A stretch of 64,000 nt of DNA from Desulfosarcina ovata subsp. ovata. GTDB taxonomy: Bacteria; Desulfobacterota; Desulfobacteria; Desulfobacterales; Desulfosarcinaceae. The notes below the pieces were generated by a model, which made no database searches, was not told where the DNA came from, and saw only the letters and a list, made by a program, of their open reading frames with translations. Made by a program: the position numbers and the translations under genes. How positions within the stretch are numbered: position 1 is the stretch's first letter; each line of letters begins with the position of its first letter. Below are positions 26,658-35,303 of this stretch, piece after piece. Where the stretch lies: the NCBI RefSeq assembly GCF_009689005.1, contig NZ_AP021879.1, forward strand, positions 4,278,001 to 4,342,000, given 5' to 3'.

Positions 26658-28064
26658 CAATACTGTTCGGCACATTCATTGATAAGAGTATTGAGCAATA
26701 ACTTTGGCGATATTCACATCAAATATTTCTAACAAATTATTTTTTACTGCTAATAACCAGTGAAGACCAATTTTATAAAACTGTTTTAATTTTTCTCCAA
26801 GAAGAGTTACTAACCCGCAAACATATGGTCTTTTTGCATTTGAATTGGAGCATGAAGATGAAGTTAGCAAGGCTTCGTTCTTATTATTTTCTTCAGATTC
26901 ATGCTCATCTTTTTCATTTTCTCTGCTTATTATTTCCGTATCTTGTTTGAATGATAATAACAATAGATAAGCAATCATATACAAGTAGAATTGTATCTGT
27001 ACGCCATGAGGAGATTGGCTCATTAAGTGAATTCCCTTGAAGGTTCTTTTTATGAAGCGAAAAAAAAGTTCCACTTGCCACCTGTAAGCGTAAAGCATTA
27101 TAATTTCGTAAGTTGTCAAATCATTTCTGTTTGTGATCAAAATGTAGTTTTCGCCCATAGCCGTAAAGCTAACAATACGATAACTTGCTTTGTTTTCATC
27201 GCTATTGAATATTATATTTGAATCTGTGATGTCACTGAAAAATTTCAAGAATGTATCCGGTACGGTGGCAGTGAGACACTCTTTTACAGTGTACGTCATA
27301 TTCGACTTTCCGCGAATAATAAAAAATGCATTGCTGTCGGATATCTGCTTGAACAGATTGAAAGCGATATAGCCTCGATCACAGACATATGTAATGCCTT
27401 CGCGAAGAATTTGCTTAACAAATTCTTTTTCGGAAAAGTTACCTTCCGTACTGATAAATTCGGTTGGAATCATTCGGTTGAGTTCAAAAGATAAATGCAT
27501 TTTGATCGCATTAGCGGTTTTCTTGTAACAAGCCCATGCCATATTGGAAATGGCCGGAAAAAGCGAACCATCTACAATTAGCATTTTTCCAAGATGACTG
27601 ATTTCCGGAATTTTATGCAAATCCAATTCTTTTACCAACTGATGGAATATATCTTTAAATATTTCTGGGGGATAACGATTAAACGCTTCATTATACATAG
27701 ACTTCGATGCGACGACCAATCCTAATGCCTTAGCAGTTGGTGATGTTTTGATCTCAGTGACGATTTGTCCAACGCTTTTAATTCTGGTTATTATTCCAAA
27801 AAGCAAATTTGTGGTGAACGATGATAATGAAAGCTTGTAAGTGTCCAAATCATTATGGAGACTATTTTGATTAACCTCAATCAATGGTAGCACCGGTGAT
27901 AGAATTGTTTGAAAAACATTTTTGTCGATGTGTTCGCTCATGGAGACCTCCTGATTAATTAATTGTACCCACCATGATTAAAACACAAAGCGATCTTTTT
28001 GTCCAGTGCTATTTTTTATTTTAATAACAGGATGTTATGGCAATATATATGCCGAACAGTATTG
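26658..28064. mobile_element. IS4-type insertion sequence with 9-bp target duplication
   Basis: 1407-bp element. Ends: CAATACTGTTCGGCA at 26658-26672 and its complement at 28050-28064, the match extending to 24 bp with three mismatches. CGCGACAAC is duplicated on both sides (26649-26657 and 28065-28073). The element is strongly AT-rich compared with its surroundings, a sign of recent acquisition from a different genome. Confidence 0.93.
26676..27941 (-). CDS. IS4-family DDE transposase
   Basis: 421 residues. First catalytic Asp in LIVDGSLFPA, second in TYVCDRGYIAF, and the family Y-R-E signature in YAYRWQVELFFRFIKRTFKG, so the active site looks complete. Low GC and A/T-rich codon use set it apart from all neighbours. 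A charged stretch rich in Glu, Asn and Ser near residue 345 (ENEKDEHESEENNKNE) is an unusual insert. It occupies nearly the whole element. Confidence 0.92.
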   Translation of the reverse strand: MSEHIDKNVFQTILSPVLPLIEVNQNSLHNDLDTYKLSLSSFTTNLLFGIITRIKSVGQIVTEIKTSPTAKALGLVVASKSMYNEAFNRYPPEIFKDIFHQLVKELDLHKIPEISHLGKMLIVDGSLFPAISNMAWACYKKTANAIKMHLSFELNRMIPTEFISTEGNFSEKEFVKQILREGITYVCDRGYIAFNLFKQISDSNAFFIIRGKSNMTYTVKECLTATVPDTFLKFFSDITDSNIIFNSDENKASYRIVSFTAMGENYILITNRNDLTTYEIIMLYAYRWQVELFFRFIKRTFKGIHLMSQSPHGVQIQFYLYMIAYLLLLSFKQDTEIISRENEKDEHESEENNKNEALLTSSSCSNSNAKRPYVCGLVTLLGEKLKQFYKIGLHWLLAVKNNLLEIFDVNIAKVIAQYSYQ

Positions 28065-28100
28065 CGCGACAACCATCTTTTTCATCTCACTCCTTCCTTT

Positions 28101-28160
28101 GTCTGGTTCCCTCGCTCCTACGTGGGAACCCCACCTGATCAGGTACAAAACAACTTGTGC
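28101..28160. repeat. Hairpin-forming intergenic sequence
   Basis: GGTTCCC (28105-28111) pairs with GGGAACC (28124-28130), and a related GCTCCCACGCAGAG follows near 28151. It resembles REP-like GTTCCC/GGGAAC hairpins common between genes of deltaproteobacteria. Confidence 0.4.
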
Positions 28161-28173
28161 TCCCACGCAGAGT

Positions 28174-28611
28174 TTATTGCGCGGACCCTAAAACCATTCG
28201 ATAGCGGTCGATCATTTCACGGCTCGCCAGTATGCTGCCATTGGCCTGATCGAACACCGCGTCATCCAGCCGGGCGAGCGCCCCGATTTTGAAAACCGGC
28301 ATCCGGCCGATTTCGAGATTCGCCATGCTCTCAAGGCCATCGACGAAGGTGGTTGCCGGAACAAGATGAAAATCCAGATTGTTCAGGGTTTTTTTGGCTT
28401 TTTTTCCTGTATTCGGGTTTGAGGGAGAAACGCGGATTGGCGCGCCAAACGCCCCGGCATATTCTCCTGGATCGTAGTCGAAGTTTTCGTTCAGATCCTC
28501 AAAGGCCTTTACCCGGTCGCGCGTCTCTTCCGCATAAATGGTTCGGACTTTTCCGTCCAGGGGGATGGCGGCCTGGATGGCAGCCATGACAACGGCCATA
28601 TCGTTGATCAT
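28174..28611 (-). CDS. Hypothetical protein downstream of lysA
   Basis: 145 residues, starts 12 bp after the lysA stop on the same strand, so probably co-transcribed. Acidic, no membrane segment or signal peptide. Recognisable stretches such as NENFDYDPGEYAGAFGAPIRV and LARLDDAVFDQANGSILA do not point to a known family. It is not DapF, the usual partner of lysA. The start could also be the ATG at 28599. Confidence 0.45.
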   Translation of the reverse strand: MINDMAVVMAAIQAAIPLDGKVRTIYAEETRDRVKAFEDLNENFDYDPGEYAGAFGAPIRVSPSNPNTGKKAKKTLNNLDFHLVPATTFVDGLESMANLEIGRMPVFKIGALARLDDAVFDQANGSILASREMIDRYRMVLGSAQ

Positions 28612-28623
28612 CTTTCCGTGCCT

Positions 28624-29865
28624 TCATTCTACTTCCAAGGCAATCAGATCCTCGTATGTCTCCCTCCGGCGCACCAGAAGACTTTTTTCACCGTCCACCA
28701 GCACCTCGGCGGACCGGGGGCGGGAGTTATATTGGGATGCCATGCTGAACCCGTAGGCACCGGCAGAGAAAACGGCCAGCGTGTCCCCGGGCGCAAGGGC
28801 CGGCAACAGGCGATTCTGGGCCAGAAAATCGCCGCTCTCGCAGATGGGGCCGACCACATCGACCGTCATGAGGCCCCGGTCTGTGGGGGTGACTTCGCAG
28901 ATGCGGTGGTAGGCACCGTAGAGCGAGGGACGCACCAGGTCGTTCATGGCGGCATCCACAATCACGAAATGCTTCATCGGCGTCTTTTTGGTGTAGAGCA
29001 CCCGGGTAACCATGATTCCCGCGTTGCCGGCAATGGCTCGGCCCGGCTCAAGGATGACGGTCAGCTCACGTCCGGCCAGTGCTGTGGAAATCGCCCGGCC
29101 CAGGTCGGCCGGCAGGGGCGGCTGTTCGTCGTCGTAAGTGATACCCAGGCCGCCACCCAGGTCAAGATAACGGATGGCGATTCCCGAGGCATGCAGCCGA
29201 TCGGTAAAGACGAGCAGTTTTTCCAGTGCCTCCACAATAGGACCGATCTGGGTCAGTTGGGAGCCGATGTGGCAATCCATGCCCACCGGATCCAGAAAGG
29301 GGTGCTTTCTGGCCATGAGGTAGGCACCCGTGGCCTCGAGCATATCGAGGCCGAACTTGTTTTCCTTGAGGCCGGTGGAAATGTAGGGATGCGTTTTGGG
29401 ATCCACGTCCGGATTGATACGGATGCTGATGCGGGCCACTGTCTGCATCTCCTGGGCGATGCGCCCGATACATTCCAGTTCCTGGGACGACTCCACATTG
29501 AACATGAGAATGCCGGCCGACAGGGCCTCGCGGATTTCGTGAGCCTGTTTACCCACGCCGGAGAAGACAATTTTGGCGGGGGCGATACCGGCCCGCACCG
29601 CCCGGTACAACTCTCCACCGGAAACAATGTCGACACCGGCGCCGAGCGTGCCCAGGTGACGCAGCAGATTGACATTGCTGTTGGCCTTGACGGAAAAGCA
29701 GGTCAGATGATCAAGGCCTTTCAGTGCGGCATCGAAGGCCAGGAAATGGCGGGTCAGGGTTTTGGCAGAGTAAATGTACAGCGGTGTGCCGAATCGCTCG
29801 ACCAATTCCGCCACCCGTACTTCCTCGGCCCAGAGCTGGCCCTCGCGGTATTCGAAATAATCCAT
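28624..29865 (-). CDS. lysA: Diaminopimelate decarboxylase
   Basis: 413 residues, PLP enzyme converting meso-diaminopimelate to L-lysine. The PLP Lys is in CFSVKANSN, the glycine-rich phosphate site in LDLGGGLGI, the EPGR motif at EPGRAIAGN, and the second-subunit Cys in GPICESGD. AAGGAG lies seven bases upstream of ATG 29865, which fixes the start. The region upstream contains a MITE-like repeat. Confidence 0.95.
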   Translation of the reverse strand: MDYFEYREGQLWAEEVRVAELVERFGTPLYIYSAKTLTRHFLAFDAALKGLDHLTCFSVKANSNVNLLRHLGTLGAGVDIVSGGELYRAVRAGIAPAKIVFSGVGKQAHEIREALSAGILMFNVESSQELECIGRIAQEMQTVARISIRINPDVDPKTHPYISTGLKENKFGLDMLEATGAYLMARKHPFLDPVGMDCHIGSQLTQIGPIVEALEKLLVFTDRLHASGIAIRYLDLGGGLGITYDDEQPPLPADLGRAISTALAGRELTVILEPGRAIAGNAGIMVTRVLYTKKTPMKHFVIVDAAMNDLVRPSLYGAYHRICEVTPTDRGLMTVDVVGPICESGDFLAQNRLLPALAPGDTLAVFSAGAYGFSMASQYNSRPRSAEVLVDGEKSLLVRRRETYEDLIALEVE

Positions 29866-29964
29866 TGCAGTACTCCTTGGCTGCGCCGGGTCCATGAAAC
29901 AACAAGGATGTTGTCATGACGATCAGTGATTAATATATAGCATAACCATCGGCGTTGACGAAAC

Positions 29965-30073
29965 TATAGCATTCAAGATAATGTTTTTAGGCTTCGTTAT
30001 CGGTCGTCGCGGTATGGTTGATACAGCTTTCTCCCTCTGGCCTTGCCAAAAACATTATCTTAAACACCATACC
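29965..30073 (-). repeat. MITE-like palindromic repeat, copy 2
   Basis: Core 29975-30061 (87 bp), in the opposite orientation to copy 1: AAGATAATGTTTTT at the left, CAAAAACATTATCTT at the right, with TATAGCATTC extending the left end. The interior is about 85-90% like the other copies. It lies between divergent lysA and the methyltransferase gene. Confidence 0.88.
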
Positions 30074-30128
30074 GTCTGCGGGTAAAAGATCCCGGTAACC
30101 AAAAACATCAATCGGAGATTCATCGACC

Positions 30129-30686
30129 ATGACCGATCAGGACCGCCGGCGCTGGGATGAAAAATATCGGAAAGACCCGGGGGCCGCTACTCCTGCCGCC
30201 ATTCTGGAGAAATTCTGGCACCTGGCCCCCCTGGGCAACGCCGTGGACATCGCCTGCGGCAACGGGCGCAACAGCATTTTTCTGGCCGAGAAAGGGTTTG
30301 CGGTCGATGCGGTGGACATTTCGACCGTGGCCACCGCTAAGCTCACCGGGCGGCATCCCAACATCCATGTGCACTGCCTGGATCTCGACACCTGGCAGAT
30401 GCCGGAAGATTGCTATACGCTGTTGGTCAACTTCCGTTTTCTCGATCGGCGCCTGTTCCCCATGATCCTGAAGGGGCTCAAACCGGGCGGCGTACTCATT
30501 TTCGAATCGTTCATCGGCAAGGAAAAAGATGATGCCTTTTGCCTGCAGCCCAACGAACTGCTGCACGCCTTTGAAAGCTTGCGCATCGTTTATTACGAAG
30601 AAAAAAAATCAGACGCCCACCATTCGGACAGGTTCGATCAGACGGCCGCACTGGTGGCGATCAAGATCCACCCCAATGTTGCATAA
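30129..30686 (+). CDS. Class I SAM-dependent methyltransferase (TehB-like)
   Basis: 185 residues with a Rossmann SAM-binding motif AVDIACGNGRNSIFLAEKG and an acidic loop VDAVDIS, then LKPGGVLIFESF. The size and the RRWDEKYRKDP opening resemble TehB and thiopurine-like small methyltransferases, so the acceptor may be a small oxyanion or thiol; not resolved. Its 3' end is 15 bp from the AsmA gene, probably one transcript. Confidence 0.8.
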   Translation: MTDQDRRRWDEKYRKDPGAATPAAILEKFWHLAPLGNAVDIACGNGRNSIFLAEKGFAVDAVDISTVATAKLTGRHPNIHVHCLDLDTWQMPEDCYTLLVNFRFLDRRLFPMILKGLKPGGVLIFESFIGKEKDDAFCLQPNELLHAFESLRIVYYEEKKSDAHHSDRFDQTAALVAIKIHPNVA

Positions 30687-30701
30687 AAAAGGAGGTAAAC
30701 G

Positions 30702-32756
30702 ATGAATAAAGTGATCAAATGGATCCTTATCGGCGGCTTGGGTATCGTGGGGCTGCTGATCGTCATTCTTCTGGTCGTCCCATTTTTCGTGGATCTGAAC
30801 ACGTACAAACCGTTGATGGAAGAAAAAGTGGCCGCGGCCACCGGCAGGACTTTTCAGATCGGCAGTGACCTGAAGCTTTCCCTGTTCCCTTGGGCAGGCG
30901 TGTCCTTCTCTGATCTGGAACTGGGCAATCCAAAGGGATTTGAGAAACCGGCATTCCTGAAAATCAAATCCTTCGAGGTGCGGGTCAAACTGCTTCCTCT
31001 CCTGAAAAAAGATATCGAAGTCCAGAAATTCATTGCCAGTGGGCCGCAGGTGACGCTGATCAAACACCGTGACGGCAGGACGAACTGGCAATTTTCGACC
31101 CCGAAAGCGGCGCCCGCCGCCCCTGCTGTAAAACAAAAATCCCCTGCATCGGCTCAACCGACTGTGGATCAACCACTTGCGGAACTGCCGATCGGCAAGC
31201 TGGTGGTCGGCGATTTCGGTATCGATCAGGGGGCGATCGTTTATATCGACGAGGCGGCCGGCACCCGCCGGGAGGTGACCGATTTCAACCTGAGCCTTAA
31301 AAATGTCTCCTTTGACAATCCGGTTCAGTTCAAAACCAGTGCCCGGCTGGACAATCAACCGGTTGCCTTGGAAGGCAGCGTTGGACCGGTGGGCCGGGAC
31401 ATCGGCAAGGGAACCATCCCGATTGATATATCCATACAGGCATTCGAGGAACTCAACGTCAGCCTTGCCGGCAAGGTAACCAACCCGGCCCAAAACCCAA
31501 AAATTGAATTGGCCTTGGCGGTCAAGCCTTTTTCGGCGAAAGCCGTGATGAATCGGCTTGGACTGGGCAACACGGTTCAGACGGCCGATCCGGATGTGCT
31601 TAAAACGCTTAGCCTGACGGCAAATCTCAAGGCCGATCAGACGGCAGCCACCGTCTCCGAAGGCAAACTCACCCTTGATGCCACGGATATGGATTTTTCC
31701 CTGAATGCGAGCCAGTTTGACCGGCCCAAGATTGCCTTTACCCTCGACCTTAACCAGATCGACGTGGATCGCTACCTGCCCCCGCAATCGACTGCCCGGA
31801 AAACAACGTCTCAGCCCACCCCTGGTGGGGAGAAGCAACCGTCACCTAAAGCTGGGCAATCATCAACGCCGTCGGCACAGAAAACGATCGATTACACGGC
31901 GCTGCGTCAGCTTGTCCTGGACGGGAAAATGAAAGCCGGCAAGATCATTGTCAACAAAGCCGCTATCAGCGACCTGCAACTGACCGTGAAAGCCCAAAAC
32001 GGCGTGTTTCGTCTCGATCCCTTCAGTCTCAACGCCTACCAGGGAACCATTGCCGGAAGCGGTCTGTTCAATGTGAAAGGCACGGTCCCGTCCAGCAGTA
32101 TTGACACGCAGATCCGCAACCTTCAGGTGGCGCCGCTGCTGAAGGACCAGATGGAAAAGGATATCCTGGAGGGCACCACCAACGCCGAGATCAAACTGAA
32201 AATGGCCGGTGACGATCCGAATCGGATCAAACGGACCCTGAGTGGCGAAGGTGAGATTCGCCTGACCGATGGTGCCATTGTGGGCGTCGATCTGCCCAAC
32301 ATGGTGCGCAACACCAAGGCCGCCTTTGGACTGGCAGAGACCTCCGGAGAAAAGCCACGTACCGATTTTACCGAACTGAAAATCCCTTTTTCCGCCGCAA
32401 AGGGCGTGATAACGACCCAGCAGACCAGCATGAGTTCGCCATTTTTGCGTCTGCTGGCCGCCGGAAGCGCAGATCTGGTAGAAGAGACCGTCGACTTCAG
32501 GATCGAACCGAAGCTGGTCGGCACGATGAAGGGCCAGGGGGATACGACCCAATACACCGGACTGGTTGTGCCGGTGCTGGTCTCCGGTTCCTTCTCAGAC
32601 CCGAAATTCAGACCCGACCTTAAATCCGTCGCTCAGCAACAGCTCGAAGAAAAGGTATTCGAAAACGAGAAAGTAAAAAAGCTGTTCGAAAAAGAGGAAG
32701 TCAAACCGTATGAAGATACGGTCAAGGGATTGTTGAAGGGGGTCTTGAACAATTAG
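30702..32756 (+). CDS. AsmA-family envelope protein
   Basis: 684 residues: N-terminal membrane anchor (IKWILIGGLGIVGLLIVILLV), the AsmA opening DLNTYKPLMEEKVAAATGR, repeated beta-rich segments and a C-terminal AsmA_2 domain (NAYQGTIAGSGLFNVKG, GEGEIRLTDGAIVGVDL). A Pro/Ser-rich linker lies near residues 365-390. Proteins of this class bridge the periplasm and are implicated in outer-membrane lipid homeostasis. The last four bases overlap the end of the convergent PAS gene. Confidence 0.88.
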   Translation: MNKVIKWILIGGLGIVGLLIVILLVVPFFVDLNTYKPLMEEKVAAATGRTFQIGSDLKLSLFPWAGVSFSDLELGNPKGFEKPAFLKIKSFEVRVKLLPLLKKDIEVQKFIASGPQVTLIKHRDGRTNWQFSTPKAAPAAPAVKQKSPASAQPTVDQPLAELPIGKLVVGDFGIDQGAIVYIDEAAGTRREVTDFNLSLKNVSFDNPVQFKTSARLDNQPVALEGSVGPVGRDIGKGTIPIDISIQAFEELNVSLAGKVTNPAQNPKIELALAVKPFSAKAVMNRLGLGNTVQTADPDVLKTLSLTANLKADQTAATVSEGKLTLDATDMDFSLNASQFDRPKIAFTLDLNQIDVDRYLPPQSTARKTTSQPTPGGEKQPSPKAGQSSTPSAQKTIDYTALRQLVLDGKMKAGKIIVNKAAISDLQLTVKAQNGVFRLDPFSLNAYQGTIAGSGLFNVKGTVPSSSIDTQIRNLQVAPLLKDQMEKDILEGTTNAEIKLKMAGDDPNRIKRTLSGEGEIRLTDGAIVGVDLPNMVRNTKAAFGLAETSGEKPRTDFTELKIPFSAAKGVITTQQTSMSSPFLRLLAAGSADLVEETVDFRIEPKLVGTMKGQGDTTQYTGLVVPVLVSGSFSDPKFRPDLKSVAQQQLEEKVFENEKVKKLFEKEEVKPYEDTVKGLLKGVLNN

Positions 32757-34192
32757 CGTTTGTCGTGGATTTCATAAATGGTGCCCCCGCAACCATCGGG
32801 CACCTCTTCGATGTGCCAGTAGGTTTCCCGTACCGCCGCCATTGGACCGACGATCTTGTGGTAGGCTTTCTCCATCTCATCCAGGCACTCGAGGATGTCT
32901 GCGGTATCCTGCATGCCGTCCTGTACGCTTTCGCGAATCATCTGGATGTTCATCAACAGGGTCATCAGCGGCGTATTGATTTTGTCGCTCAAACCGCCGG
33001 CCATTTTTTTGATGGTCTCCAGTTTCTGGAGTTCAAGGGTGTGGGTGACATTGTGGACGATCCCCTGGTAGGAAAGATCGCCGGTTTGAGATTGGCCGTC
33101 CCTGACGGCATTGATGACAACATCGATAATGGCGTCGTTGGCCATTTTCCACTTGGTCAGCTGTTGCGCATGACCCTTTTCCTCCAACTGGTTCAGTAAG
33201 CGCTCCCGCTGGCGCTGATCGATATAGGCATCCAGGATGTTGCGGCCTTTCAGATCCTCGCCAAAGCCCAAAAGCTTCATTCCCGCCGGATTCAGCTCAA
33301 GAAAATTCCCCGCCCGGTCCACGCGGTAGATCATGTCGGTGCTGTTTTTCAGGATGCTGGACAGTTTGCGGCGTTCCTCCTTCAGCTCCAGTTCACGGTT
33401 CTTCTGGTCGGTAATGTCGACCAGCGTGTGGTCGATCCGACGCGGCATCCCGTGGCCGTGCTCGACGAAAAGGGTGTTGCCCATGTCGCGCACCCATCGG
33501 GTCTGATGGCTGTTGTTGACGATCGGGTATTCGATTTCCTCGGTTTCATGGATGTCGGGAAACTTGTTGTAGAATTCCATGACTTGCGGCAGATGGTCCG
33601 GATGGACAAAATCGAACAGGTGGCGCCGGCCGTTCATGATATCTTTGATGGAACAGCCCAACAACGCCTCCACATGCCGGTTGACCAGTAAAATGTCGTT
33701 GCAGTCGTAAGGCGCGAAGGAGATGAGCACACTCTCCGTATCGTCCAGATGGCTGCGCATACGGCGGTTATCCCGCTCCAGGGCGACAATGCGATCCTGG
33801 AAATCGGTGACATCGGTCAGGCTGCAGCAGATGCCCGGATCGTCGGTATACTGGCCGCGCAGCTGCAGCCCAGCGACCGTCAAGCGGACCTGACGTCCGG
33901 CACTGGTACCGCGCTCCAGCCTGAAAGTAATCGGTGCGGCAGAGGCCACATCGACCTGCCGCAGGTAGTCAGAGACGAAAGCACGGTCATTTTCGGCCAC
34001 CATACTCAAAAACGTGCATCCGAGAATCTCGCCGCGGTTTCGGCTGGTCATTTCACACAGCGCATTATTGGCGTAGATCACCCGCCCCCGGACAAGCACC
34101 GCCACCCCTTCGGAGAGCAGTGAAAGGACGTGGCGCCAGGGAATCGGATTGGCCGACGGAAAGAGATCGTCCTGATTGTCGCGGTCAAGCAT
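32753..34192 (-). CDS. Three-PAS protein with degenerate histidine-kinase dimerisation helix
   Basis: 479 residues. PAS-like regions at about 20-130, 150-270 and 280-400 (SEGVAVLVRGRVIYANNALCEMT; FVHPDHLPQVMEFY; STDMIYRVDRAGNFLELNPAG). They lead to a helix that aligns with the HisKA phosphoacceptor (AGGLSDKINTPLMTLLMNIQ), but the usual His (AHEINNPL) is Asp here. The protein ends shortly after, with no ATPase domain. It is therefore a sensor without kinase activity. The start at 34192 has GAAGG five bases upstream, just after an 8-bp hairpin (34205-34223). Confidence 0.75.
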   Translation of the reverse strand: MLDRDNQDDLFPSANPIPWRHVLSLLSEGVAVLVRGRVIYANNALCEMTSRNRGEILGCTFLSMVAENDRAFVSDYLRQVDVASAAPITFRLERGTSAGRQVRLTVAGLQLRGQYTDDPGICCSLTDVTDFQDRIVALERDNRRMRSHLDDTESVLISFAPYDCNDILLVNRHVEALLGCSIKDIMNGRRHLFDFVHPDHLPQVMEFYNKFPDIHETEEIEYPIVNNSHQTRWVRDMGNTLFVEHGHGMPRRIDHTLVDITDQKNRELELKEERRKLSSILKNSTDMIYRVDRAGNFLELNPAGMKLLGFGEDLKGRNILDAYIDQRQRERLLNQLEEKGHAQQLTKWKMANDAIIDVVINAVRDGQSQTGDLSYQGIVHNVTHTLELQKLETIKKMAGGLSDKINTPLMTLLMNIQMIRESVQDGMQDTADILECLDEMEKAYHKIVGPMAAVRETYWHIEEVPDGCGGTIYEIHDKR

Positions 34193-34328
34193 GGCAGCCT
34201 TCACCCCAATGCAACATTGGGGTTCTTTCGGTTGGGAAGCAAACCTGATTCCACATATCATCGGCCCGCAGCAGGATCAAGCGCAAACGCTTATGGGCGA
34301 AAAAGCAATCTGCCCGATAGCGCGTCTC

Positions 34329-35270
34329 TCAACTTCCGCGAAAATCGGGGTACCGCGCCGTGATCAGGTCTCGCAGTTTTTTGATGTGCGCCGGTCGGGT
34401 GCCGCAGCAGCCGCCGATGACGCTTGCCCCGGCGTCAAGCCAACGGGCCGCATGAACGGCATAGGCGTCCGGCCCCAGATCGTTGCGCAGGGGGAGCAGA
34501 CCGTCTGATGTCTTTTGCCCGTCCAGCCGCCAATCCGCCGGGATGGGGTGAAAGGTGTTGGCATAGCCACCGACACGCTGGTTCGTTGCCGCCGACAGCT
34601 TGGGGATGGCCCGGGTGATACTTGCCGGTGAGGCACAGTTGGTGAGAAATCCGCTTACCGGCAGATCGGCCAGCATAAATACCGCCTGGGCAATCGTCTC
34701 ACCGCTGCGCAGCCGGCCGGACTCATCCTCGTGCAGCGTCCACGACACCCACACCGGCCTGCCCGTCTCACAAGCCGCTTCAGCGGCGGCCCGGGCTTCA
34801 ACGGCGCTGGACATCGTTTCACACAACAGCAGGTCCACGTGGGGGGCCAGCAGGCGGGCCTGCTCGCGATAGCAAGTGAGACTTTCCGCTTTCGGTCCCA
34901 CGAGATCGGGTCGGAAGCTTCCCCGAAGCGGCGGCAGGGAGCCGGCCACGAGCACCGGCCGCGCTGCCTTATCGCAGGCTTCGCGAGCCAGGGCGCAGGC
35001 CTTTTGGTTGAGTTCGGCAAAACGATCCGCGATCCCGGCCTTGGCCAGATCGTCGCGGATGAGCCCGTACGTGTTGGTGGTGATGATGTCAGCGCCCACC
35101 GTGATATAGTCCCTGTGGATCTGGCGCACCACATCAGGCGCGTCGATCAGGCCCTGGGCGGACCAGATCGATTCGGAAAGTGCAACGCCCCGAAACTGGA
35201 GTTCCCGCCCCATACCGCCGTCTAGCAGTACCGGCCGGTCGGGGAGATCGGGTTGAGGTCTTTTTGCCAT
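34329..35270 (-). CDS. Homocysteine S-methyltransferase family protein
   Basis: 313 residues, zinc-dependent methyltransferase barrel. DGGMGRELQ opens the domain; zinc ligands are in LTNCASP and the paired cysteines GGCCGTRP. ITTNTYG is the typical third-strand motif. It likely transfers a methyl group from S-methylmethionine or a betaine to homocysteine (MmuM or BHMT-like). Stand-alone, without a fused corrinoid module. Confidence 0.88.
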   Translation of the reverse strand: MAKRPQPDLPDRPVLLDGGMGRELQFRGVALSESIWSAQGLIDAPDVVRQIHRDYITVGADIITTNTYGLIRDDLAKAGIADRFAELNQKACALAREACDKAARPVLVAGSLPPLRGSFRPDLVGPKAESLTCYREQARLLAPHVDLLLCETMSSAVEARAAAEAACETGRPVWVSWTLHEDESGRLRSGETIAQAVFMLADLPVSGFLTNCASPASITRAIPKLSAATNQRVGGYANTFHPIPADWRLDGQKTSDGLLPLRNDLGPDAYAVHAARWLDAGASVIGGCCGTRPAHIKKLRDLITARYPDFRGS

Positions 35271-35303
35271 GAGTGCCTAAATATCCATTCCGGGGTTATC
35301 AAG

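Larger units (their letters stand above)
26577..28085 (-). pseudogene. Signal-peptide gene stub interrupted by an insertion sequence
   Basis: On the minus strand ATG 28085 follows AAGGAG and encodes MKKMVVA up to the IS target. After removing the element and one target copy, the frame continues at 26648 with TLVFVFSVGVATAR and runs into a stop at 26577. That is a complete signal peptide with an A-T-A cleavage site followed by only about ten residues, truncated against the thioesterase gene. So an exported-protein gene was broken twice, by a deletion/rearrangement and by the IS. Confidence 0.6.

Noticed and set aside
30671..34223. 14-bp inverted match CCCCAATGTTGCAT at 30671-30684 and 34210-34223 flanking the AsmA and PAS genes
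   Set aside because: Matches of this length are expected by chance in 64 kb; no target duplication or element features.
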